Shown: positions 1-5,697, counted from the first letter of the stretch. The stretch is 7,573 nucleotides of DNA from Candidatus Methanophagales archaeon (GCA_030668065.1 DAOUUS010000069.1:1-7573), one strand, 5' to 3'. Numbers and translations are program-made. The notes: generated by a model from the sequence alone, not told the origin.

Positions 1-536
1 GTTACGCCGCCGCCTATCACCAGCACTTCCGGCGTCACATCCACCACCACTTCCTCTATCGGTTCCAATAACGTAGATCTCGCAACTGCGCTACTTACCA
101 ATGCCTTCGCCTTCTCAGTCGCTTCTTTCTGAAAATCGCCATGTGGCCAGCTACATTGCTCCCGGATGTTTGCCATTTCGTAGTAAAACGGGTTCAATCC
201 CGAATCTGCACAAGTCTTTCTGAATGTGGGCTCGTGCATCCTCGGCGAACAAGAAGCCACTATTACTCGGTTAACCGTACCCGCAGCGAGATCTTTTCTT
301 ATCAGGTCCTGGCCCGGGTCCGAGCACAGAAAAATGTAATGCCGCGCCACAACAACGTTCGGCAAAGACGCCGCGTACCTCATCACCTCATCTACATCTA
401 CCACCATCTTTATGTTTATACCACAGTGGCATACATAAACGCCGATTCGGGGGTTATCTTCCGGAGCACCAGCCGCTACTCCTTCTATACTGCCCACCGA
501 CGGTATTTTTGTGTAATCATATTCTTCTTCAGCCAT
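1..536 (-). CDS. hdrA: HdrA-like heterodisulfide reductase subunit A, N-terminal part (cut by window edge)
   Basis: 178 codons are visible, running off the left edge, so the C-terminus is unknown. After about 30 poorly conserved residues comes the HdrA N-terminal iron-sulfur domain: VYVCHCGINI (Cys36, Cys38), LCSDPGQ (Cys71), ASCSPRMHEPTFR (Cys96) and NIREQCSW (Cys128), then a helix and the first strand of the FAD-binding fold, VLVIGGGV, where the window ends. In HdrA this domain binds a [4Fe-4S] cluster feeding the flavin that splits or merges electron pairs between ferredoxin, the HdrBC heterodisulfide site and a hydrogenase or formate/F420 partner; the protein is cytoplasmic. The ATG at 536 is supported by AAAGGAGAT (542-550), GGAG lying 7 nt upstream. 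The gene starts 15 nt after the stop of the preceding HdrA-like gene, so the two are almost certainly one transcript. Family assignment is secure; the partner complex cannot be told because no hdrB or hdrC is in view. Confidence 0.9.
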   Translation of the reverse strand, partial: MAEEEYDYTKIPSVGSIEGVAAGAPEDNPRIGVYVCHCGINIKMVVDVDEVMRYAASLPNVVVARHYIFLCSDPGQDLIRKDLAAGTVNRVIVASCSPRMHEPTFRKTCADSGLNPFYYEMANIREQCSWPHGDFQKEATEKAKALVSSAVARSTLLEPIEEVVVDVTPEVLVIGGGV

Positions 537-551
537 TTTTTATCTCCTTTA

Positions 552-2237
552 TTATGCCCCTATATTCTCCGCCATTTCTACTAACGACTTAGTCCCTATG
601 CACATCTCTTCTTCCATCTCTACTACCGTTGGTCTTATCGTTGCTTTACCGCGGGCTAATACCGAAAGAAGAGCACCAGCCGCTCCTTTTGCTTGTGCTA
701 CGCTGTCTGGAATATCTTTTGGGCCCTGAGCGCATCCGGTCACGAAAACACCGGCTACATCTGTATCTACCGGTCTGAGTTTTGGATGTGCTTCTTTTGC
801 AAAATTATCGGACGTCCGTGAAACACCCACCATTTCCAATAGCTTGTCCGTGCCTTCACTCGGTTTCAACCCCACACCAAGTATCACAAGGTCTGCTTCA
901 AGTTCAATCGGCTCGCCCAGCATTGTATCTTCTGCTCGCACTACCACTCTGTTACTGCCTGGTTTCTTGTATATCTCGGATGCAAGCCCCCTGCGGTAGC
1001 TGAGCCCTTCGCCCTTCACCCGGTCATAGAATTCCTCGAACCCTTTTCCAAATGCCCGCACGTCTTGATATAAAACGGTTATGTTGCAGTCCGGGACTTT
1101 CTCTTCGAGCAAATGCGCCTGTTTCGCTAAGTACATGCAGCATACGCGAGAGCAATATTCGTACCCGGTCTGTGAGTTTCGCGAGCCAACACAAGACAAG
1201 AATACCGCATCCTTCGGCTCTGGCATACCTGCTACCAATATCCTGCCCATTGTGGGCCCGCTCGCAGATGAGTAACGTTCGAACTCTAGGCCATTAACTA
1301 CGTTGGGATACACACCATACTTGTATTCCGGCATACATTCCGGCTCAATGATGTCATAACCTGTTGCTACTATTATCCCGCCAACATTTAGCTCCACTAT
1401 CTCATCTTCCATATCATGATGTATACAATTTGGACCACATGCCAGAACACAGGGAGGAGCTTCATTCTTTGTTACTTCCTCTCCCTTCTCTATCTTCTTC
1501 ACTGCTTCTATCGTGCTTTCAAGCGTTGCTTTTCCACATTTGCCCTTCTTTTGCATCAAACAAGTCTCGGCATCTATGGTATAACTAGCGGGAATTGCAA
1601 ATGGAAATGGCCTATATATTGGCGCTCTCTTCATCAATCCTACATCAAACTCGTTTGGAAACCTGCCCTTCAATCTACAAGCTTCTTCACACATCATGCA
1701 GCCGGTGCATGTCACCTCATCTACGTATTTTGCCTTCTTCAGTACCTTCACCTTGAAATTTCCGATAGCCCCTTCTACTCCTACTACCTCGGAATAGCTC
1801 ATCAGGTTTATGTTTGGGTGCGCACCTACATCCACCAGTCTTGGCGTTAGAATACATGCGGAACAATCGAGTGTTGGGAACGTCTTATCGAGCTGTGCCA
1901 TGTGTCCACCAATGGAGGGTAATCTTTCCACCAGATGCACCTTGAATCCAGCATCCGCAATATCCAGTGCCGCATACATCCCCGCTATTCCGCCCCCTAT
2001 CACTAACGCTTCCGGAACCACGTCCACCTCTTTCTCTTCTATCTGGCCTAAAAGTGATTTCTCAACCGAGTCTTTTATTGATTCCATCACGTGCCTTGTC
2101 GCTTCTTCCGTTTTTGTTCCCGGCTTCTTTGTATCCTTAGCCTTTCCTGCGTCTTTTACTTCTGCAGCCTCTTTTACTTCTTCTACTTCTTCTGCTTCTT
2201 TTACTTTTTCTTCATCAGCTTCAGCTTCAGTCGCCAT
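552..2237 (-). CDS. hdrA: HdrA-like FAD/iron-sulfur protein, domain-reduced (561 aa)
   Basis: A HdrA homologue, the flavin-bifurcating subunit of soluble heterodisulfide reductase, shorter than the usual roughly 650 residues. Residues 1-47 are a low-complexity Lys/Glu/Ala stretch in place of the N-terminal cluster domain. From residue 77 comes the thioredoxin-reductase-like FAD domain: ALVIGGGIAGMYAALDIA, then ERLPSIGGHMAQLDKTFPT and DCSACILTPR. The inserted ferredoxin has one complete motif, CTGCMMCEEAC (177-187); its second site is irregular, with Cys at 226, 234, 263, 267 and 271. The FAD fold resumes (GGIIVATGYD, 286-295; FVTGCAQGPKDIPDSVAQAKGAA, split here only by reading, 498-520). The C-terminal ferredoxin is reduced to CIGTKSLVEMA, with three ligand Cys lost. 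GGTGA (2245-2249) sits 7 nt before the ATG. A strong TATA box lies upstream, and a second hdrA follows after 15 nt. Likely role: electron transfer with that paralogue. Precise partner and substrate are unknown. Confidence 0.9.
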   Translation of the reverse strand: MATEAEADEEKVKEAEEVEEVKEAAEVKDAGKAKDTKKPGTKTEEATRHVMESIKDSVEKSLLGQIEEKEVDVVPEALVIGGGIAGMYAALDIADAGFKVHLVERLPSIGGHMAQLDKTFPTLDCSACILTPRLVDVGAHPNINLMSYSEVVGVEGAIGNFKVKVLKKAKYVDEVTCTGCMMCEEACRLKGRFPNEFDVGLMKRAPIYRPFPFAIPASYTIDAETCLMQKKGKCGKATLESTIEAVKKIEKGEEVTKNEAPPCVLACGPNCIHHDMEDEIVELNVGGIIVATGYDIIEPECMPEYKYGVYPNVVNGLEFERYSSASGPTMGRILVAGMPEPKDAVFLSCVGSRNSQTGYEYCSRVCCMYLAKQAHLLEEKVPDCNITVLYQDVRAFGKGFEEFYDRVKGEGLSYRRGLASEIYKKPGSNRVVVRAEDTMLGEPIELEADLVILGVGLKPSEGTDKLLEMVGVSRTSDNFAKEAHPKLRPVDTDVAGVFVTGCAQGPKDIPDSVAQAKGAAGALLSVLARGKATIRPTVVEMEEEMCIGTKSLVEMAENIGA

Positions 2238-2273
2238 ACCTTTCTCACCCCTGCTGAATATTCTGTTACAATC

Positions 2274-2284
2274 TATATATAAAT
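2274..2284 (-). promoter_or_regulatory. TATA box of the hdrA pair
   Basis: Read on the minus strand this is ATTTATATATA, preceded by an A-rich stretch (AAAAAACCAAAAA) that could serve as the TFB-recognition element. It lies about 40 bp upstream of the hdrA ATG at 2237, so transcription should start roughly 12-18 nt before that ATG. The spacer between the aspS stop and this gene is only 73 bp, and the TATA box falls inside it, so the hdrA pair probably has its own transcript. Confidence 0.7.
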
Positions 2285-2310
2285 TTTTTGGTTTTTTCCT
2301 TTCGCACGCA

Positions 2311-3615
2311 TCATGGCACCAGCCTTTTTCTATCGCGTGGAAAAAGCACCACTTCTCTTATGTTTCCTATCTCTAACATGCACATCAACAGTCTTTCCGC
2401 ACCAAGCCCCCAACCGGCATGTGGCGGCATACCATAACGGAAAGAATCAAGATAAAACTCAAAGCTATCGGCACTCAAACCTTTTGATTCTATCTGCTGC
2501 TTCAACAATTCGTATGAATGTACACGTTGCGAGCCCGAAGAGAGCTCTAATCGGGGGTGCATCAGGTCAAACGCATTGCAGGTGTCTTTTCCCTCTCCCG
2601 CGGGCTGCGCGTAAAACGGCTTTATCGCACATGGCCAATCCGTGATAAAATAGAGTTCGCCTATTATCTTGCCTAGGGTATGCTCTGCGGAAGTGCCGAT
2701 GTCTTCGCCCCATACGATCTCCTCGCCCGCGTCAGAAATTTGTTCTATTGCTTCGTCATATGTTATACGTCTGAACGGCACCTTCGGCACTTCCAGGTTC
2801 AAATCCAGCTTTGCTAAACCCGGATAATCCACTACATTTGTATATACAAAAGCAATAAGCTCCTCTAATAGCGTCATCACGTACTCATGGTCCTCGAATG
2901 CCACTTCTACATCTATCGAAGTCGCTTCGTTCAGGTGTTTCGTGGTGTCATGCGCCTCCGCGCGGAATATCGGTGCGATTTCATACACGCGGTCAAACCC
3001 GGACGCCATGAGCATCTGTTTGTACAACTGTGGACTCTGGTTTAAGAACGCTTCTCGTTCAAAATACGATATTGGGAATAGCGCGGTCCCGCCTTCTGTC
3101 GCGGCACTCACGATCTTCGGCGTGTTTAGTTCTATAAACCCACGCTCATCCAGGAAATCCCGTATCGCTTTTAGGATTCGGCTCCGAATAAGGAATATAT
3201 GCTTTGTCCTCTCGGTTCTCAAGTCCATGAATCGTGCATCCAATTTCGTATCCAGCTCTGCACCGACTTTGCCCGTTGTGTCCAGCGGCAAAACCGGCGA
3301 TGCCTCGCTCAGCACTTCCACTCGTGTGGGTAATATCTCATAGCCATTCGGTGCTTTTTGCTCGCGCTTTACTTCGCCCTCTATTGCTACCACGGATTCC
3401 CGCGGCACTCGTTTCACACGTTCAAACAGCTCTTTTTCGGTCTTTTTACGGAGCAGCGTAACCTGAGCAAAGCCGCTCCGGTCTCGCACGATTAGGAAGA
3501 AGACGCCGCCAAGGTCCCGCTTCTCGTGCACCCAGCCCGCGATGCTCACTCGTTCTCCTTCATTAGCCGCTGTTATTTCAGTTGCGTATTTCCGGTTCTG
3601 TATTGGTGATGTCAT
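2311..3615 (-). CDS. aspS: Aspartyl-tRNA synthetase, archaeal type, probably non-discriminating
   Basis: Class II synthetase of 434 residues, normal for archaeal AspRS; it attaches aspartate to tRNA-Asp in the cytoplasm. The N-terminal OB-fold anticodon domain spans about 1-105 (VSIAGWVHEKRDLGG). The catalytic domain follows: motif 1 near 154-169 (FLDERGFIELNTPKIV), the ATEGGT and QSPQLYKQ segments, motif 2 with FRAE (Arg218), and motif 3 GWGLGAER (Arg408). His30 and Pro89 sit where discriminating enzymes such as that of Thermococcus have Trp and Lys. The His/Pro combination is the one known from non-discriminating archaeal enzymes, which also make Asp-tRNA-Asn for GatCAB to amidate. I chose the ATG at 3615 because GAGGT (3623-3627) is 7 nt upstream; the ATGs at 3648 and 3621 are inside the preceding gene or too close to that site. 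The stop of the upstream PIN-like gene overlaps this ribosome site. G+C is clearly higher than in the preceding three genes. Confidence 0.97.
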   Translation of the reverse strand: MTSPIQNRKYATEITAANEGERVSIAGWVHEKRDLGGVFFLIVRDRSGFAQVTLLRKKTEKELFERVKRVPRESVVAIEGEVKREQKAPNGYEILPTRVEVLSEASPVLPLDTTGKVGAELDTKLDARFMDLRTERTKHIFLIRSRILKAIRDFLDERGFIELNTPKIVSAATEGGTALFPISYFEREAFLNQSPQLYKQMLMASGFDRVYEIAPIFRAEAHDTTKHLNEATSIDVEVAFEDHEYVMTLLEELIAFVYTNVVDYPGLAKLDLNLEVPKVPFRRITYDEAIEQISDAGEEIVWGEDIGTSAEHTLGKIIGELYFITDWPCAIKPFYAQPAGEGKDTCNAFDLMHPRLELSSGSQRVHSYELLKQQIESKGLSADSFEFYLDSFRYGMPPHAGWGLGAERLLMCMLEIGNIREVVLFPRDRKRLVP

Positions 3616-3622
3616 GTTCATT
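3612..3622. repeat. 11-bp direct repeat, left copy, at the aspS start
   Basis: TCATGTTCATT, identical to 5639-5649. On the minus strand it reads AATGAACATGA and contains the aspS start codon. It marks the low-coordinate edge of the A+T-rich three-gene block. It may be a target-site duplication or a trace of recombination. Confidence 0.6.
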
Positions 3623-3628
3623 ACCTCA
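3623..3628 (-). promoter_or_regulatory. Ribosome binding site that fixes the aspS start
   Basis: The minus-strand sequence TGAGGT contains the TGA stop of the PIN-like gene fused with the Shine-Dalgarno core GAGGT. The ATG at 3615 is 7 nt away, which is a normal distance, while the ATG at 3621 is only 1 nt away. This makes 3615 the likely start and suggests translational coupling with the upstream gene. Confidence 0.7.
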
Positions 3629-4405
3629 AAAATGATGGGCTGTAGCATGTTTTAAATCTTGTAGAAACAAAATCTCCTTCTCAAGAGAATTACAGATTTG
3701 CTTATAATGATGGTCACTTGTAAAAATCTTATAGCCTTTCGGCGCTTCGAGCGAAATTATACAGTCACCTAATTTCCAACAATTCTTTCTCCCTCTCGCT
3801 TTTTTGCAATCTTTTAAAATCTCTTTTATAACGTTGCAAACACCCTCAAATTCCTCGTTCGTTTGTAACTCGTTTAGCGATTTCCTAAAGCTCCCTTCAT
3901 TTTTCAGAACAAAAGCCTCTATTTCGCATTTCTTTTCTTCCCTTTTACAGCTTAGATTCAAGGAATAAGTTTCGTTCTTATGCACTTCCTCATTTGCCAA
4001 TCCGCATTTTGTTTCATCTATAAGGTTCACTCTGTAAAAGAACTCTTCAAGTAATTCGCTTTCTATGAGGTCTTCCAATTTAGTTAGCACTTTTTCGTAT
4101 TCTAAGGTATTACTATCGCTCAACCTAGATAGAATTTTACTAATTCTTACGGCAGTTCTATGTTCATAAACCCTTAGTTCAGAGAGTCTCATCAAAGTGC
4201 CCTCCAAACCCTTTTCCTCTTTTAGAAACGAATATAGGGATATACAATCTTTTAACATAGTTCTTTTGAATTCCATTAGCACATAATTAGAGGACAGGGC
4301 TTCTTTATCGCTCAAAAATTCGACAATTTCTTCCTTCTTTCTTCCAAAAATCCTTTCTATTTGTATTGTTGTCTCCAGAAATAACTTGTCAGTACTCATC
4401 AGCAT
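3626..4405 (-). CDS. Unrecognised protein with PIN-like nuclease outline (259 aa)
   Basis: I do not recognise this by name. Its two ends together look like a PIN-domain ribonuclease: a first strand with an acidic residue, DKLFLETTIQIERIFG (Glu11); a helix with NYVLMEFKR (Glu45); and near the C-terminus LGDCIISLEAPKGYKIFTSD (Asp214, Asp231) followed by HHYKQIC. These four acids match the order of PIN active-site residues, and the A-P-K-G-Y-K-I-x-T-x-D run resembles the last PIN strand. Two oddities: Glu replaces the usual first Asp, and about 170 mostly helical, charged residues separate the second and third acids, far more than in VapC toxins. There are 9 Cys, several near the C-terminus. The ATG at 4405 overlaps the preceding gene by 17 bp; the ATG at 4399 (MSTDKLFLE) is equally possible. 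A toxin or effector nuclease is an inference from fold outline and gene order. Confidence 0.75.
   Translation of the reverse strand: MLMSTDKLFLETTIQIERIFGRKKEEIVEFLSDKEALSSNYVLMEFKRTMLKDCISLYSFLKEEKGLEGTLMRLSELRVYEHRTAVRISKILSRLSDSNTLEYEKVLTKLEDLIESELLEEFFYRVNLIDETKCGLANEEVHKNETYSLNLSCKREEKKCEIEAFVLKNEGSFRKSLNELQTNEEFEGVCNVIKEILKDCKKARGRKNCWKLGDCIISLEAPKGYKIFTSDHHYKQICNSLEKEILFLQDLKHATAHHF
3651..3656 (-). promoter_or_regulatory. Possible internal TATA box for aspS
   Basis: AAGATTTAAAACATG on the minus strand contains a TTTAAA core about 39 bp before the aspS ATG, the same distance seen for the other TATA boxes here. It lies within the last codons of the PIN-like gene. It could give aspS an independent transcript despite the tight junction. 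A+T-rich coding DNA easily yields such a string, so this is only suggestive. Confidence 0.3.
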
Positions 4406-4994
4406 ATAACTCGGCTAAACCCTCTATTTTTGGAACTGTGAATAGCCCTACATCTAACAATATTTTTTTGATTTCTTCTTTACCTTTTCCACCTAATGTT
4501 CCCAAAACTTCTATTGCCTCTGTTAGCGCAGCTACCTGCTTTTCTTCCAGTCTCTCAGATTTTATGTTTTTTATGGCGTATTCCAACCTGAGCACGGTTT
4601 TTTTCATGTCGCCCTTGCTTATCTTCCACAATTCGTTCAATTTCTCCTTAAATTCAAAAAAGAATATTTGCCTGTCCCTTATGTCATCAAAGTTTTCTTT
4701 TACGTCTTCGATTAAACCTTCTAAATCCAAAATTAGGTCCGAGGTCTTTATATCTGCAGGGGTCAAAGGAGTGGTTTTTTGAGTCACAGTAAAGAACGGT
4801 GAGCTACTTTCATCCAACTCTTCGCAGATTTCCTCAAAACTCACTCCGCTTAAAACTGCTTCTTTTATTTTGTCATCAACAGGAAATCTAACCTCTTTAT
4901 AGTCGCGATAAATGACATATTCTAGGTTTTTGTCCAATGAGACCGTATTATCCTTTTTAAAACGTAGATACTCTTCTTGCCTCATTCTTCCCAT
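4389..4994 (-). CDS. Unrecognised helical protein, middle gene of the cassette (201 aa)
   Basis: I recognise no family. The N-terminal 60 residues are charged with some predicted strands (EYVIYRDYKEVRFPVDDKI) and then a short helix, VSFEEICEELDE, that reads like a small helical docking or DNA-binding element. A Ser/Thr/Pro-rich linker follows (about 63-82), then a long helical stretch rich in Lys, Glu and Leu (about 87-155), and a C-terminal segment LTEAIEVLGTLGGKGKEEIK ending in YADEY. There is no signal peptide or membrane segment. GAGGT at 5002-5006 is 7 nt before the ATG at 4994, so this start is good. The gene overlaps the one before it by 13 bp and the PIN-like gene after it by 11-17 bp, which implies coupled synthesis. 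Lying just before a putative nuclease with overlap, it has the position of an antitoxin or regulator, but the sequence gives no direct proof. Confidence 0.75.
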   Translation of the reverse strand: MGRMRQEEYLRFKKDNTVSLDKNLEYVIYRDYKEVRFPVDDKIKEAVLSGVSFEEICEELDESSSPFFTVTQKTTPLTPADIKTSDLILDLEGLIEDVKENFDDIRDRQIFFFEFKEKLNELWKISKGDMKKTVLRLEYAIKNIKSERLEEKQVAALTEAIEVLGTLGGKGKEEIKKILLDVGLFTVPKIEGLAELYADEY

Positions 4995-5626
4995 TTTTCA
5001 AACCTCTTTTTAATTTTTTCCAGCTCTTCTATCAATTCTTCTATATTCCCTTTCCTGCATTCGAAACTAATGGATTCACGCCCTATTCCTATTGGTAGTG
5101 TTTGTCTTGAAAATTCCTTAGAGGGATTTCTTAATTTGAACTGCATCATTACCGTAGAGAAGTATTCTTCTTCCTCCTTTCCTCGATGCTCTATCATTTC
5201 CCAATCGAAATCGTCCAATAAATAATTTTTACATGTGGTTTGGAAAAGGAAGTTTTCAACAAGTGCTTCCGTTATTATTTCTTTCTCTATTATCCCACAT
5301 TTCTGTTCTATTTCTTCTTTTTCATCTTCGGGATATCGCTTTAGAAATCTCTTTTCCTTGTCACTTAGTATATCATGTAAAAGACCGATGCCTTCTTTCC
5401 CCCATGCGCCAAAGGTTTCTTTATCTATTTTTGATGAAGCTAGCGCATCATCCAAGCGATCCACTTCTATAGCCGTGCTATAACCAAATGGGAAAAAATC
5501 TAACTTTATGTCCCCGTCGTTGAGCAAGGACTTAAATATCCCAAATGCTTCCTTAAAATCGTCCAAACTCACTTCCGTTTTCTTATGCTCTTCTCTCTTT
5601 TCCTTACGCGCACCTTTCTTATTCAT
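4982..5626 (-). CDS. Unrecognised protein, first gene of the cassette, faint COMM-domain resemblance (214 aa)
   Basis: Not recognised as a named family. It has a Lys/Arg/Glu-rich N-terminal tail (1-18), an all-helical portion to about residue 135, and a C-terminal alpha/beta portion (about 136-211). The latter runs LLDDFDWEM (Trp142), a charged turn, a strand STVMMQFKL, a strand ESISFEC and a final helix IEELIEELEKIKKRFE. A helical N-half plus a Trp-led beta-beta-helix C-half is the layout of eukaryotic COMMD proteins, but I see this only as a pattern, and chance similarity is possible. No signal peptide or membrane segment is present. The ribosome site before the ATG at 5626 is weak (only ACGAAAG). 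An upstream ATG at 5642 opens a seven-codon reading frame overlapping this start. It is the first gene after the promoter region and overlaps the next gene by 13 bp. Sampled lines of this block are about 32-37% G+C against 47-65% in aspS. Confidence 0.75.
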   Translation of the reverse strand: MNKKGARKEKREEHKKTEVSLDDFKEAFGIFKSLLNDGDIKLDFFPFGYSTAIEVDRLDDALASSKIDKETFGAWGKEGIGLLHDILSDKEKRFLKRYPEDEKEEIEQKCGIIEKEIITEALVENFLFQTTCKNYLLDDFDWEMIEHRGKEEEEYFSTVMMQFKLRNPSKEFSRQTLPIGIGRESISFECRKGNIEELIEELEKIKKRFEKWEE

Positions 5627-5638
5627 CTTTCGTGCTTC

Positions 5639-5649
5639 TCATGTTCATT
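5639..5649. repeat. 11-bp direct repeat, right copy, upstream of the cassette
   Basis: TCATGTTCATT, identical to 3612-3622 and in the same orientation, located between the cassette's first gene and its promoter boxes. If it is a target-site duplication, the sequence above it (towards herA) would be the original aspS promoter, and about 2 kb lies between the copies. Confidence 0.6.
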
Positions 5650-5661
5650 TATTAGAGGTAC

Positions 5662-5668
5662 ATAAAAG
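5662..5668 (-). promoter_or_regulatory. Proximal TATA-like box of the cassette
   Basis: CTTTTAT on the minus strand, centred 39 bp before the ATG at 5626. This matches the herA box, which is centred 36 bp before its own ATG. It is also about 23 bp before the ATG in the right copy of the direct repeat, as expected for a formerly leaderless aspS. Confidence 0.5.
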
Positions 5669-5682
5669 ATTGACAATTTAAA

Positions 5683-5697
5683 GATAAAAGTTTTATC
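5683..5697. promoter_or_regulatory. Perfect 15-bp palindrome overlapping a second TATA-like box
   Basis: GATAAAA-G-TTTTATC is a perfect inverted repeat of 7-bp arms around one base, starting 2 bp after the herA stop. On the minus strand it contains AAAACTTTTAT (5684-5694), an 11-bp string identical to the herA promoter element at 7220-7230. It could be a distal promoter, a repressor operator overlapping a promoter, or both. A short A/T hairpin terminator for herA is less likely because no T-run follows. Confidence 0.5.

Noticed and set aside
141..584. 147-codon plus-strand reading frame
   Set aside because: It lies antisense to the well-conserved N-terminal domain of the second HdrA and resembles nothing.
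1810..2376. 188-codon plus-strand reading frame
   Set aside because: It is antisense to the HdrA Lys/Glu tail and FAD domain; its Ser/Phe/Ala-rich product is the mirror of GAA-rich codons, and no ribosome site or family resemblance is seen.
3616..3648. Longer aspS starting at the ATG at 3648 or 3621
   Set aside because: It would overlap the PIN-like gene with no ribosome site at a workable distance, whereas GAGGT lies 7 nt before the ATG at 3615 and the conserved AspRS sequence begins just after that.
3612..5649. Classical insertion sequence or transposon around the cassette
   Set aside because: No transposase-like gene and no terminal inverted repeats are visible inside the direct repeats.
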